Shown here piece after piece: positions 11,883 to 25,171 of a stretch of 64,000 nt of DNA. The translations under genes were made by a program, and so were the position numbers. Source of the stretch: Haliotis asinina (taxonomy: Eukaryota; Mollusca; Gastropoda; Lepetellida; Haliotidae); contig NC_090290.1 in NCBI RefSeq assembly GCF_037392515.1, forward strand, positions 57,052,753 through 57,116,752, given 5' to 3'. The stretch's first letter is position 1. Every line of letters begins with the position of its first letter. The notes below the pieces were generated by a model that was not told the origin of the DNA, made no database searches, and was given only the letters and a program-made list of their open reading frames with translations.

Positions 11883-14539
11883 TATGCTTTCATCAAGTGC
11901 TAAACTGTGGTTCCATGGATACTACAGCGCCCTTTTATATCCCTGGGATATGTGAGATAAGCAAATGTTGTATGTAGATTTAGTGATGCTTTTTTACTTT
12001 GTTTTTGAATTTTGGGCATCAGGTTTTCTGACTGCCATGTCACTGATGATGTACAGACGTAGTTTCATGCGTTGCTATGGTGATCTGTTATATGGTGGTT
12101 GTTAGCGTGAGAACGTCATTGTAGTGTATGTACATGAATCCTTGTGTCTGTGTTATAGACTTTTTAGGAGACAAACAGAAACTTTTGACAGTTTTTGGAA
12201 TGTCGTTTTTAGATTTTAATGTTATCTTGGTGGTGTTAACAGAAGGCTTTTCACCTGTTCATGGTAGTTTTGTACAGAATCGTGTTTTACCTGTCATTGA
12301 TGATGTTCGTGGTCTTCCGTATGTGGGACAATGGATTAGTTTTTAGTGGTCAAATTTCTACAGACTTATTTTACATCAGTTTTCGATATATACAGATTTT
12401 TATCTTTCTTTTCCATTTGTTTGACCAGTAAAAATTAATGACCTATTTCTGTAGCTCATTGGACTACACCACTGAAAAGCCAATCCGGATCTAGTTTAAT
12501 GCGTCAATTTCAGTTACGGAGAAATGGGAATGTTTATTTGAATCACATTAGTAAGAGCTTATGGTTCCAGAATGCCATCAACTTACATTAAGCCTTAGGC
12601 ATCTATGTTCAATGTTCATAAAGAAAATTGTACAGACAAATTCATTGTGTATTAATGGTAGGGGGTTTGAAATTTATTTAAGACTATTTTATCAGTGATA
12701 TTCGTTGTTCCATCAAGAATTATGTATCTCCTGTAATTTATTCAAAACATCTGTGATATTGCTTAACATTTCCTAGGTTCTATCATTAACACTCAAGTCA
12801 TATTTGGATGATGCCAGGCAGGGCTCAAGTCACTGCACAATGTAATCAGTGGAAATTTGTTATGGATTTTATTATATTTTTTTTGTTACAACGGCCAGTT
12901 TCAATCCCTATCTGTAAAGAACCCACATATTCTTTGTACATATTTTTGAGTCACCCCATGCTCTGTAACATCGGAACAAACAGGCTGAGGTGCATGCACA
13001 GTGTCCATCGATGTGATCAGGCACCTTTGTAGTAGCGATCCAGGTGATGGGCTCAGCACCATGTCCTTGCATAATACACTTACCCAACACCGATAAACTG
13101 ATATGAAGTCACCCTCCAATACAATCTACAGGTGAACATGTTAATGTTGGATATTTCATTAATGATAAGATCAGACTATTTTTGGATGAATGTTATACAT
13201 TTCTATGTACATCATCTTAAAAGAGGTTCTTGTCTTTGGAGCATCACACTTGACTAATCCAAGACTTAGGTGGCAGACATTAGTTCATAATAGCTTGAGA
13301 AAGCATCAAAAGCAATGGCCAATTTTTGCTAAAAATGTGATACAGCAAAGGGTCATTAAATATATGGCAGTCCAACCTAAAATCAAACTCAAATGATCAG
13401 GAATATTATATACTGGGTAGTCTATCATCAATGTTATGAGTCATCCCTTCCGAATATCAAATGAATGAACCCCTTTAAAGATCCGATAGTTACAGTCATG
13501 GCCAGTCATCAACATTTATCAAGAATTTACCCTTGACAGTCAGTGAGAGACTTTTTTTTATCTAGAATATTTTCTGGCAATCATTGGATTAGATATGCGA
13601 TCTCAAGTTTGAATGATATTACCATCAAAATGATCAGATCTATGTACAAAGTTGGTGTACATATGGGTTGGAAATCTCCAGGGTCTTATCTTCATTCTTG
13701 TTCATGAATTGATCAAATTTTACATAGGAACGGAAGCACAGAGGTCATTCAGAACTTTGTGTCAAAAGGTTTAGCCTCCGATTTTCACATCCAGATGGTG
13801 CAGAGATTTGTTTATCCAACTTAGAGAGCCTGGGTACTTTTTGATTTGCTCTTTTTTCTTGGTGTTTCCTTGTACAGACATTGACGGACCAATGAAGCAG
13901 CTGAGTGCTCCTGTTGGAATACCTCATTGTGAAGTGAAGGTAGATGTAGTCATGTGTCCTGAACACTGTACACAGCTAGGTATAATCTCAGAATGATCAA
14001 TCTCATACAAACACTCCATCCATTTCTGAATATGTCAGCACCAACCCTTGTGCAGGATACTCAACTAGTTGGTAGCAACAAATTAACATCATGTGTAATA
14101 GTGTATGTTGTTCATAGATGTACATACGATTACAGTGCCAGTGAAGAAATGTACCAGTAACAGTCCAGTGTTTGTCGGCTGTCAACTACCATTGTCCGCT
14201 TCTATCAGTAGTCAAGGTCATCTTCTCATCATGATAGTAAAGTGCCATTTTAATTGAAATATGTTTCAATTACATATTAATTGTTTTGAATGCTTGATAC
14301 TTCAACGTGTGACCAAGTGTGGTTATGCTGGCAGTTACTGAAGGAATGGTTTGTGAGTGCCCAAGAGCAGAACAGGATTTCATTCTGAGATTAGTCCTGA
14401 TGTTTTTACAGGTGTACATTACAACTGTCATTACTGTTTGTTAGATGCTTGTTCTTCAAACACATTGTCTTTTCTCACAAACTACCACAGGGCAGGGGTT
14501 TGTTAAATCATGCAGCAAGACCCAAGCACAGTTTTACAT

Positions 14540-14920
14540 TCTGTTGAATGATGAGTTATAAGGCAATAACTGATGAGTTATACATAATTCTTACATGGAT
14601 TGTGATGCAATATCTGGCAAGTCTTTGACAACCTTCAGCTGTGAGTTATGAAGCAATATGTTTTACACTGTTTAATCGTGAGTTGTGTAGCAGTAACTCA
14701 AGCCATGTTAAGAGGCTCTAACGCTCAAATGTTACACACTGTTATGAAAAGATATCTCAGATATGTTACACACCATTTGGCCAGGAGTTATGAAGCACTA
14801 ATTCTCAAATGTTACACACTGTTCAGCTTTGAGTTATGAAACAGTAACTGTGTTATGTTACCCTCTGTTTAGACATTAGTTATGAAGCAATAACTCTAAC
14901 ATGTTGTGTACTGTTGAAAT
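14540..14920. repeat. Degenerate tandem repeat, roughly 50-100 bp spacing
   Basis: Diverged blocks of 'gagttatgaagca(a/g)taact' followed by 'atgttacacactgtt' recur near 14640, 14680, 14782, 14830 and 14876. This is an old, decayed array with no coding potential. Confidence 0.6.
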
Positions 14921-15879
14921 GACAATGTATTTGAAGACTGTAGTTCCAAGATGCCATAACATTACCTGCCTGTTTGCTGTTGTGTGGGTCTTCATGATTA
15001 TAAACTTTTACAGACACACAAATGGTCAACATCTATACATGGCATTTGGCCCCAGACATCCTATTTTTCAGTTTTCAATCTGTCCAATTATCTTGTGCCT
15101 TCATTTCAAGTAGTTAAAATTTGTTAGTTATAATTATGCAAAACCAAGTGCAAATTAAATCAATACCTGTGTGATCTATGTGACAAGGTTCATTATGCAA
15201 AGCTTATTTTTGGTTACCGATCTTTGCTGTGGACGTTTGTCTGCATAGAACATTTACTGTAGCCATTGACCATGGTTATTGTCATATTGATTCTCAACAT
15301 TGTTGAACTGTGTGGCAGGCATGTACCCACAAACAGGAAGTATAAACTTCAGCTGCATTTTGTTACTTCCTAACTCAGATTAAGAAAATACCAATATCTG
15401 TCCAAGTCTGTTGACACTGATTCCATATACCATGGAGAAAAACATGGGGTTTCATGGACTGTAGATACATTTGATAAACACATCAGTTATTTCCTGGAGA
15501 TGTGTCTTCAGTTGGCAGCAAGAGCAGCAAATGAAGGTAACGTCTGATTCAGGACTAGAACTGGATCTTTGTAGTCTGTTCTGTGGGTACTTGTCTGACA
15601 TTTCAGAGTTAAAAAGTTGATCCTGTGCATGTGTTCTCACACTCTTTGTAACATTCAAAGCAAGAGTAGATTTTACGGGTATCTGGTTTCTACCATTGAA
15701 AGAAACTTCCAGGATAAAGCATTACAGGTTACGATCATACATACACGTTCAAGTTGGAGCTCTGAAATGTCCGCAGTTTGGATGTATCTAGTTAAGTGTA
15801 CAGTCTGTTTCCTATATTCCATCAGTGCACTTGTTACAACACCACATCACAATATCACATCCTAGGGTGGCATTTAAGA

Positions 15880-16110
15880 CCTGAACTTTCAGCAGAATAG
15901 AATTACATTGTTGCTATAGAAACAGGAAGCAGCACTAAAGCACCTTGTTGCTATTGAAACAAAGAGCAGCACAGAATACCTTGTCACTTCAGAAACAGAA
16001 CAGAACTTGTTGCTTCCGAGAAGATGATCAGCTAGTGGATGGATGCAGTGTGGCATCGGGGATAAACAGCAGCATAGGAATATGTCCATGTTGCTGATAC
16101 AAAAGCAGCA
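15880..16110. repeat. Degenerate ~50-bp tandem repeat
   Basis: Imperfect copies of 'ttgttgctat(a/t)gaaaca..gagcagcac' follow one another near 15908, 15946, 15985 and 16005. No other signal is present. Confidence 0.55.
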
Positions 16111-16119
16111 CAGAATCAT

Positions 16120-16620
16120 TAGGTATTTATAACCTAGGTCATCTAGGTATATATAACCTGTCGTTTTGGTGTATATACGCCGGGTCATTGGGGTATATAT
16201 AACCCAAGGTCATCTAGGTGTATATACGCCGGGTCATTGGGGTATATATAACCCAAGGTGATCTAGGTGTATATACGCCGGGTCATTGGGGTATATATAA
16301 CCCAAGGTCATCTAGGTGTATATACGCCGGGTCATTGGGGTATATATAACCCAAGGTCATCTAGGTGTATATACGCCGGGTCATTGGGGTATATATAACC
16401 CAAGGTCATCTAGGTGTATATACACTGGGTCATCAAGGCATATATAACCTAACATAATCTAGGTATATATATATAACCTGCCATTTAGGTGTATATATAC
16501 ACTAGATCATCCTGGTATATATAACATAGGTCATTCCGGTGCATATACACTTTGTTACCTAGGTATATTTCTCCAAAGTCATCTGGGTATATAACCTAGA
16601 TCATCAAGATATATGTTATC
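16120..16620. repeat. 49-bp AT-rich tandem array
   Basis: Near-perfect units of 49 bp contain 'aaggtcatctaggtgtatat' and 'gggtcattggggtatatata'. They repeat from about 16200 to 16430, for example at 16205 and 16254. More diverged half-units ('aggtatatataacct') flank them on both sides. Each unit has two related halves of about 24 bp, both built around TATATA. Confidence 0.9.
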
Positions 16621-17528
16621 AAGGGTAAGATATGCATGCTGATACTGGAAGAAAGGACATTGCACTGTGACTCAGGTGTGCGCATTGCATTAAGGTTGAC
16701 AGCAACTTAATGATTGTCCAATGGAATAACCAAGCACTGACCAATGTCCTCCACAACCAGGAGAAGGTACATGTAACATCTAGTGAAACAGTGTTCTGGT
16801 GCAAAGGTTATTTTTGCAAGAAGTAGCTGCCTAGGTTTTGTACTTTGATCGCTGGTCCATATTTAACCAAATTATTTTGGATGATTTGTTGTTTACAAGT
16901 TGACGGACCATGTTGGTAGATAAACATGTTGATGATAACTGGCCCATTGCTAGGTGTTCCTTCTAGGCTTACGATGCCTAAATGAAATAAAAAGATCGGA
17001 TCATGTCTTGACTTTGTGTTTTTATGCTCTACAGTTTGAATGCATGTGTGAGCGAGTGTGTAGATTTGGTTGGTTTGTTGTTAAATGGCATGTGCACCAA
17101 TATTCCATCTGAGTGAGATCAGTAAACAACTGGACCAGACAATCCTGTGAGCAGGAGGCCTCATAAGCATCAATCTATGCAGCTGGTTTGGTTGTTCTTT
17201 ATTGCTGAACTTTACCTGTATGGCGGCAGTTTGTAAATAATCGAGTCCTGAAAAGAGTGAATGCATTTAGTTTAGGTATTGACAGTTTAACAACATTATA
17301 TGATGCAAGCAAGGTTAGTGTTAGGAAGTCAAGAGTAACATGACGTAACATATAAATGTTTATTTCTGTTTCAGGAGAGAACACATAAACATCTTGTAGA
17401 AAGATATAACAATATAAATAACTATCACAATGTTGACATAAAATCATCAGGTAATGCTGCACTCACTAATTATATATAATGTAACATGGCTGCCTATTTC
17501 CTTGTTCCTTTGTTGTTCAAGGCAGCAA

Positions 17529-17692
17529 TTTTCCAGTGGTCTGGAAATGATAAATCTGGACCTGACAATCCGGTGACCAACATCATAAGCATCTTTCTTT
17601 AAATTTGCAACTGGGATTTGATGACATGTCAACCAAGTTAGACCGTCTGACCACCTGATCCAGTTAGTTGTTACGACAAGCAATATACCTGC
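17529..17692 (+). mobile_element. Diverged copy of dispersed repeat family B
   Basis: The copy keeps 'ctggacctgacaatccggtga', 'gatgacatgtcaaccaagtt' and 'ctgaccacctgatccagtta', the core of a ~200-bp dispersed family. Better preserved copies lie at 23955, 30296(-), 33200 and 57735(-). Fragments are also visible near 17100 and 17220. Confidence 0.65.
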
Positions 17693-18659
17693 TTACAAGC
17701 AAGTAACATTTTCTATGTGCCCAGCTGTGAATGCTGAACTCATTTGGTTCCTCATTGAGGTAATTCTCCAGTAACATTGAATCATGTATCATGCATGGAA
17801 GTCACTGATGTTTTGCGAATGCAAATCGATGGAAGGGAGGTAACTCTAAATCTGTTTTTCTGATCGTACGCAAAATCTACTGATGGTTGCAAAAAGTTTT
17901 GTACCCATGCTTCAAACAGTTCAAAGTTAGCACTGAGATGTACAATAATATAAATATCTTGTTCACTGGTCTCTTGGAGCCCATGGGATGATGTACCTCG
18001 ATGTTTATGTTTATTTAAAGAAACACCCAGGGTACATCAACCCACACAGTTAACAAAAGAACTGGAATTTGCCTCTGAATGCTGCTAGTAACATGCTTGA
18101 TGCTTGTCAACACATGGCGTGATCTATCACTTGATGGCATCACTGCAGTCTACATAGACCAAACATGATTAGGCTCCAGTCTGTCAGTTTAGGGATCTCT
18201 GCGCAGGAAGGCAGCTATTGCACTATAACATGTTTAGAATCAGGACAACTGTATCATGAAGGTCATGTGAGGTGTTTGGTCACAGCTTGGGCACACAGTA
18301 AATGTAAATATAATTGAGAATATCTGGTCCTTTGTTAGATAGAATGACTGACATACACACTATCCTCTGCCCACCCAGCAAACCAGATATCCTATATCCC
18401 CCTGATGTCCTACATGCAACGTTCTAGGCTGACACAAATGCCTAAAGGACAACAACACTGGCTAATCAATATGCACATTTCCATAAACACGAAGAAATAT
18501 TATACTTTCGAGATCAGTACCAAAATACCCGTTCTTGATGAACACAATTCAACCCATGCTTGGGTGCACAGAAAATGTACATCCTGAACACAAGGCAAAC
18601 CCAGAAATACCTCCTCTGTTGGACAAACACCATGTTGGTGTTGACAAGCCATAAATATC

Positions 18660-18782
18660 AGGGCCTCCTTTCACAAAGCACTAACATGATCATAAATCAC
18701 TAATGCAACCTTAGTGCAATGTTAAAGAATAGGAGTTAAGGTTAATCATAGTAAAGGTTACTTCGTGAAAACAGCCCCTGAT
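18660..18782. mobile_element. MITE-like hairpin element
   Basis: The sequence starts 'cctcctttcacaaagcacta', contains 'caatgttaaagaa', and ends 'ggttacttcgtgaaaacagc'. The two ends are inverted versions of each other. It resembles the pair at 40990-41168. Confidence 0.55.
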
Positions 18783-18907
18783 GTCCAAGACCAATGTATT
18801 ACCGTGGTAATCAGGACAGGAAGCGACATCCATCAGATCCTTAACACCTGGTGTTCTGTACCAACCCAGTACAACCCATGTCATTACAGAAGATGATCAC
18901 TCAGGAA

Positions 18908-19704
18908 CTAACATGTGTTGCTATCCACCCTTCGACTGCTGAGAGCTTGAAGGGGTCTGGCATTACCGAAATCCGACAGATGAGCTGCATCCTTCACCTT
19001 CAGTGTCCTCAGTATGGCCACCTTCAGAGAAAAAGATGCATTAAACAATAGAAATGCACACCACATGTTCTGCTTTCACATCTTTTTGTTTTGTTTAAAA
19101 CATTCAGCAAAGTTAGGGGTTACTAGATTTTTTTTCGATGGTAATTCTTTTTTCAACAGAGAGGATCAGCTGTTCCCACCTTCTCCTGGGTTGTGATGAT
19201 CGGTTTCTGCATCACGATCCATCGGACAGACTCGGAGCATGATGGTGTTGTCAGTGAGCCGAAGTAGGTGTAGAACTTGCCACCAGTGGGCAGCAGTTGC
19301 CGAGGATCCAGGGTCACTGAGATACCAGCTTCGTTTACAACAGAAATAGAGAGTATTGCAATATTTTTCTGAAGAAGAAGACTGATCGGAACTGACATAC
19401 TACCATCGTTATCGTTTCAGTCATGTATCAACTACATCACACATATCAGTTTAGGGACCTTCATAATGTATGGCTAGGGGATGACGATTATTTTAAAGGG
19501 AGGGGGGTGACCCATTTGGTTCTGGGGAGGTAGGGGGAAGGCGGTTCATCAATTTTTTAACAAGTGTACTATGGGGTACTATGGGGTACCCATATATATA
19601 TAAGAGCATATATATATATTTACACACATACATACATACATACATACATACATACATACATACATACATACATACATACATACATACATACATACATACA
19701 TACA

Positions 19705-19740
<36 letters not shown>

Positions 19741-22700
19741 TATATATGCTCTTATATATATATGGGTTTGTATGAACTGATGGACTCATATGTGTTGGGG
19801 CGATATAAATAAATGGATTCATATGACAAGGTGGACTGACATAATATGGCTTTTGATATATCTTACTTCTGTTGTCATTCAGCTTTTGTACTCCTTCTGC
19901 GAATGAGTTGAATGCTGAGTTGTTTGAAGATGATCCTTCCTGCAAGAGAAAATAGCACATAATCTGGTGGAGGTATGACATGTGACTGGGTGTATACCTG
20001 TCTCTCCAGACATGGCTTCATCAGTGTATGAAACAAGGCACGTCCGACCACCCTGGACAGACTAGGTTTCTGACAGACGTTCTAAATTTACAGCTAGCTG
20101 GCCGGTCTGGTAATTTTTTTGATGTTCCAAACACTTGAGTAAATTCACCATATCTTGGTATCTGGTCTGGCTAAATCCTTTTTGGACTGGTAACATTTTC
20201 AAGTAACCAGCCCTTATGTCTGACTGGGCTGATGGCTTATTTCATACACTGGCTTCATGTGTGTCATTAAATGATTAAATGTAAGCATACCAGAAAATTC
20301 AACCGTGACAAGTGTCAAAATAAAAGACAAAACATCAAGTCCATCAACATCAACAGCAACCAAAAACAAAAAACAACAAAATACAGAAGCCATCAGTAAA
20401 AGTGCCCTACAGTCAACAGACATAAACTCATAAATTCAGCAACAGTGGTCTCCCTTTGACCATGTATCTAAATCTGTGTTCAACAGATGTGAGTGTTCTG
20501 CTTGAGGAAAAATGTGCCATCCATCCATCCATCCATCCTTCAGTGTGAAACACTGATGAAACTACGTGCTTAATCAATTAATCGAAAAAAATGGATAATC
20601 AATATACATTTGTAAGTGATAAGATAAAGTGGTATTGCTTGAAAGATATCATTCATATTACACCAGTTTATGTCCTACTATGAGAGATTAACTGGATTAA
20701 CATAAGAGAATGCAGACTTTTGAAGCTCTCTTAGCGCTAACACAGTCATAAGTGTCATACACTATTATTAACTAATGACTATCTTAGCGCTGAGAGGGCT
20801 TCCAAAATCTAGACCCTGGTTGTCAATAACAACCTGCATTAGTAAAGACAGAATATTGTTCCTGTGAGTTTAGGACAAGTACGTGTTGCCCCTGTGTCAC
20901 AGAACTACAGTATTTACTGACAACCGTTGTTTGTTTCATTTTCTCTGCTTACTTGTAATCATGTACAGATCCCCAGGTAAGAATACAGATTTGTTCAAGC
21001 AAACCATGAGGATCACAAGAGGTGGCTAAACGGATCAGGCAACCAGACTAGGTTATTTAGTTGCCTGAGTATCACTGCATGCCAGTCACATGGGTCAATG
21101 GTCATGACGTCACTGACTGATTACTTTCTGACAGGGTGAAACCTTCATCCCATTGGAGTCACAAGTTCGCTGTAGAAGGAATGAAAAAATGTAACATAAA
21201 TCAATACTAAAATATACCTAGCTTTACTCAGTATGTAATTGCTTTTGCCAAGTGTATGTATATGTGTATGTATGCCTTAGGCCTAATTACAGAAAAAACT
21301 GTCTGTCTCTCTGTACTTTCTGACAACCATGAGAGCGGAAATACAAAGAGGAATGAAAACAGCAAAACAAACATAGATGTGATAGTCAGGACTTATCATG
21401 GCAACACTGTCTTCTACGCATATCAGTGTAAGCCTCATTTGGATTCTGAAAACCATGTATGCCTTCTTCATTTCCTTTCATGTTAGTTCTCAAAGAATAT
21501 ATGGGTACTTGTACTGTTACAACTTGTTCAGCTAGACCTGATCAAGTGAATACAAATACATTGCATGACAACTGGTTGTGTCTATCATTGTGAAAAGGTG
21601 CATCTTTGTCACTTGATTGTTAACATGTCTGAACAGCTGAGACAAGGCTGTCATTTGACATCTCAGCATCGAGAAATGATCAGCAATGTCCAAACTTTCT
21701 TTATAAATGAAACTACAGATGGTTTAATGTTTCCGATGTAGGCATGCTTTGCATGCAAGCAACACTTATAACATTCTCGGCTCCCCTATTTAATAAAGTT
21801 AACTCTGACCTCCATCTGACCTCCATCTGACCTCCATCTGACCTCCAGGGTTATGAGTATGTAGAACAAGTTGTACCTGACGATTGCTTACCTCTAGAAA
21901 TATTCCAATGACTGCTAGTCCATCCTGCTTGGCAACAGAAGCTCCAAAACTGCTATACTGCTTCTTATAGTGAACCAAGTGCAGCTACAACAACAGCAAA
22001 CATATTATATATGTTATAGACAATTGACCATAGACCAAACTGACAGAACATGCAAGACACTTTCAAGGATGAAAACTTCTTTATGGTGTCATGAGGCTTT
22101 CCAACTTATGACATGACGATCAAACTCATCACTCTTTGACTGAATGACAGCACATAATGACTTAACCTATTATAGTGGTGGCAAACACAACTCACTGATG
22201 GTGGCAGTCTCACAAAGTGATGAGGAGTGACATATTCCTCTGAATATCTCTCTAAATACATACTCATACAATAACTCACATATTGTGAATAGAAACAAGA
22301 GGTATGTGTAATTTTGTTAGACCAACATAAGGTATTAACGATATTGAAATGTTCTCTACACACAGGAAGAGGAAACACTATTATTAATATTAACAATATG
22401 CGAGCTCAATTTTTGAGGAGTAAATTTAAAACATTTTATAGTCTGATTTCTATTGTTTTTCTGGTCTGTATTTCTTTGCCTTGGTGGACTGTGTGAGTTG
22501 TTGAAGAACTATTGCCTTTGTTGTGTGCTACATAGTGATAAGCAGATATAGAGTGTTGCACCAACCTCTCCAGACATGGGTTTGCCGTCCACGTGATGTT
22601 CTGAGGGGCAATGGAAGTGCATAGAGTCAAGGACATAGTCAGTGGTCACTTCAGGCAGAACTCCTGTCACCAGCTGGTGCTGCTTAGAGAAGGCGAGAAC

Positions 22701-24781
22701 AGCGCCTTGACCTGGAGTGGAAAACAATCTCAGCTAGTATTTATACAACAATCACAATCATCATGAGTGAATTTTGCTCTTTGTTGTACTATGCTACAGT
22801 CTTCATTACTTGATCTATAGCAACTGGCCTTAACCAGATCAGGTAGCATATCAGTAAATGAGAATGTGATGTTGAGTCATAGCTGGCCTCACCTGTAGAA
22901 CTGATGCTTCCATTTAGGGCACCTGTCGGGCTGCCTTGGTAGGTGATGGCACTGAAACCTCGACAGTAGAGGCTCTGGGTCTTGATGTCAATGGGGGACT
23001 GGATGGAGCCGGCACAGCACCGAGTCTCAGGAGCCAGGTGGCTCCAGTGTAGGGGACCTGCAGTAAGTGAATGAGTGAGTGATGCAAGTGAATGAGGCGA
23101 GTGAGTGAAAGTGAGTGAGGCAAGTGAGTGAAAGAGAGTGTGCATGAGGCGAGTGAGTTAAAGAGTGTGTTAATGAGGCAAATGAGGTGAATAAGTGAAA
23201 CTCTTCAGTATTTCAGTCACATATCTAGTGTGTTGCTTTGTGGAAGCAAAGCTTGATATCAGTTGACATCACGAGTACAGGTATATTCAAGTTGTTGAAT
23301 GACAAGGAATCGTAATTATTTTTTTCTGGTAATTAGTCATGACCTGCGAATCCTGGTATGGAAAAAAGGGACATAGCTCTCCACCGTGATTTGCTGTGAT
23401 TTACAATGTGAACAGGTGTTCCACACATCTACCAAGAGATCTGACAGATAATGAAGAGGATGTAAAGATGAGGTAGAGAACTTCAGATGTAGTGATATGT
23501 TTAACTGATTATTTAATTTATCATTCTGTCAGGCGTCATTATCACTTTAATAATCACTGTGTTGCTGTTCTGATGGATCAGGGACCAGCTGTGAGTTTCA
23601 CTCTGTTCCTGGGCCCACTTGTACAAAATGATCTTAGTGCTACGTCTATCTCAGTCGTATGCTGGAGAATGGAAGTTACAATCATTGTAGCACTAAGATC
23701 GATTCGTGCAAGTTTGCCCTGGTAGTTTATCCAGTGAGTGAAAAGCTTTTGTACCCAATTGTATGTGAGCTGCTCAGCGCTGATGTCATAAATATTCCAG
23801 CTATGACACCATGTGCCAGTAGAGTCTGGACCACACAATCCAGTGATTGACATCATGAGCATCACTCAGCACCATCAGTCTGACCAGAAAACACTGAGTC
23901 ATCAGTTACCATTCCTGATACGTAGTTCTGGTCACAGTGACTCCAAAGTTCATAATAGTGACTTAGTGAGTGATTTTACTTATACGCCACACTCAGCAAT
24001 ACTCCAGCTATATGGTGGCGGTTTGTAAATAATCGAGTCTGGACCAGACAATCCAGGGATCAACAGCATGACCATCAATCTACGCAAATGGGAACCAATG
24101 ACGTGTCATTCAAGTAAGCAAGTCTGACCACCCAATTCCATTAGTTGCCATTTATGGCAAGCATAGGCCTATTCTGTCCAAGACTTTCACGGGACATAAT
24201 AACCCTACTATAGAACCGGAGTATAATTGGTCTTTAGCTACCTGTGCTTGTCATGAGACGAAGCTATGGTCAGATTTGCTGACTGTGTGTATGTGCAGAT
24301 TTTACCACTTATTTTGCCCTTCAATGCCCTAATGAAGCAAGTCTAGAATTATACAGGTTCAGCATCTCTTATCACATTTAGACACTGGGTACTCTGAGAT
24401 TAAACATTAGTCTAAACCTCAACCCCATCATTACTTCTAGTCACTCATGAAGTAGGTCAAGGTCAAGGCCTCTCACAGGCCAAATTTGAGTACATGTATA
24501 AAATTATTCTTACCATCAGCGCCATGAGGGTTGTAACCAAAAGTGACCAAGGGAGTAGCCGGACATATGTCATCAGACGGGCCTGTCGACTGATGTGTGA
24601 ACACTATGACCAAGGTTATCACGGTTATCAGAATCACTCCTAAACCCAGGACTAAACTACATTTCTTGTAAGGACTGTCTGTGAGAAGCTGCCATATTAC
24701 CACAAGATAGTTCCTACTGCTGTCAGAAATTAAGACATCTGTATCTTTGTCCATGGTAGTATACTGATCGATGTTCCTCAC
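18908..24781 (-). CDS. CA-A: alpha-carbonic anhydrase with N-terminal signal anchor (7 exons)
   Basis: Coding order is 24781-24514, 23057-22893, 22711-22566, 21984-21892, 19939-19867, 19328-19180 and 19021-18908. The exons total 1008 nt and encode 335 residues; all introns are GT-AG and phases agree. It should hydrate CO2 to bicarbonate outside the cell. A hydrophobic segment at about residues 41-62, with a lysine pair just before it and no C-terminal anchor, predicts a type II membrane protein. Zinc ligands are H176 and H178 ([10 protein letters not shown]) and H195 (ELHLVHY). The gatekeeper threonine is T275 (GSLTTPSC). QSPIDI and RPLQ motifs are present. C103 or C104 with C279 could form the usual extracellular disulfide. 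The proton-shuttle His64 position aligns with Gln. The loop between zinc ligands two and three is about six residues shorter than in human CA2. Acceptors before exons 6 and 7 lack strong pyrimidine tracts, so those borders are less certain than the frame. Confidence 0.9.
19585..19770. repeat. (CATA)n microsatellite inside an AT-rich inverted repeat, CA-A intron
   Basis: About 28 units of 'cata' (19625-19733) are flanked by 'cccatatatatataagagca' on the left and its inverse 'tgctcttatatatatatggg' on the right. The locus lies in the intron between CA-A exons 5 and 6. Poly-Tyr/His or poly-Met/Cys open frames here are artefacts of the repeat. Confidence 0.92.
20700..20825. mobile_element. MITE-like palindrome in CA-A intron 4
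   Basis: The arms 'gaagctctcttagcgctaac' and 'ttagcgctgagagggcttcc' are inverted copies around an AT-rich centre. A relative with 'aagctctcttggcgctac' lies at 33402-33505. Confidence 0.65.
21800..21848. repeat. 11-bp tandem repeat near CA-A exon 4
   Basis: About four copies of 'gacctccatct' sit in the intron just downstream (in transcript sense) of exon 4, some 45 bp from its donor. Confidence 0.85.
23062..23190. repeat. Simple GTGA-type repeat abutting CA-A exon 2
   Basis: Variants of 'gtgagtgaaa', 'gaggcaagtgagtgaa' and 'gaggcgagtga' repeat directly upstream of the exon 2 acceptor. On the transcript strand this reads as a (tcac)n pyrimidine-rich run, so it supplies the polypyrimidine context of that acceptor. 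Confidence 0.8.
23600..23722. mobile_element. MITE-like hairpin in CA-A intron 1
   Basis: 'gggcccacttgtacaaaatg' and 'gattcgtgcaagtttgccct' form inverted ends, and inside them 'gatcttagtgctac' pairs with 'gtagcactaagatc'. The element is about 120 bp and non-coding. Confidence 0.65.
23780..24235 (+). mobile_element. Dispersed repeat family B, fragment plus near-complete copy
   Basis: A fragment at 23790-23870 ('aatattccagctatgacacc', 'gagtctggaccacacaatcc') precedes a better copy at 23955-24235. The latter starts with 'gtgagtgattttacttatac', holds 'ctccagctatatggtggcgg' and 'aatcgagtctggaccagaca', and ends in 'gcataggcctattctgtcca'. Both lie in CA-A intron 1. The family has no visible A/B boxes or coding capacity. 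Confidence 0.8.
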
Positions 24782-25171
24782 TGTCTAGCAATCAAGATGA
24801 ACACATGACATACAGGAAGTATGATCACAGCTACAAAACAACTGATGGTATTCTGTTAGTGACACACAACAGAGTGAGCATTGTTGCTAGAAAACAAAAC
24901 ATGAACTTGCATAATGGAGGTAACAGTAGAGAGCTTGGGTCTTTAGTTCATCTTGTTGCATGGTGATCATTGATCATTCATCACAGGTGGGTATCTCTAC
25001 TTCTTGTAAATCACAACTTCCTGTGCTCCAAGAATGGATGCAACTCTCCTGATCTCTGTTCTGTGACTGGGGAAAGTTTCTTTCTCTGGGAGGTTCATCA
25101 TCGACGACAGCATGTAATGTCCATGTCAAGAGAAATGTCATCTGGGCAGATAGGTTCAGAATTAGTTATCT

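Larger units (their letters stand above)
10300..18900. other. Spacer between RBMS and the first carbonic anhydrase gene
   Basis: The 8.6 kb between the convergent 3' ends of RBMS (+) and CA-A (-) shows no recognisable coding exon. It holds the SINE at 11709, degenerate arrays at 14540-14920 and 15880-16110, the 49-bp array at 16120-16620, dispersed-repeat copies near 17.1 and 17.6 kb, and a hairpin element at 18660. Part of 10.3-12.7 kb may be 3' UTR. Confidence 0.6.

Noticed and set aside
10627..13119. Several 60-105 codon frames in the RBMS 3' flank
   Set aside because: None shows domain content, splice context or repeat-free coding bias; one overlaps a SINE.
19493..19981. 162-codon frame rich in Met-Cys-Tyr-Val
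   Set aside because: Most of it is the CATA microsatellite; only its first part overlaps the true CA-A exon 5 (19939-19867), which ends at a splice donor.
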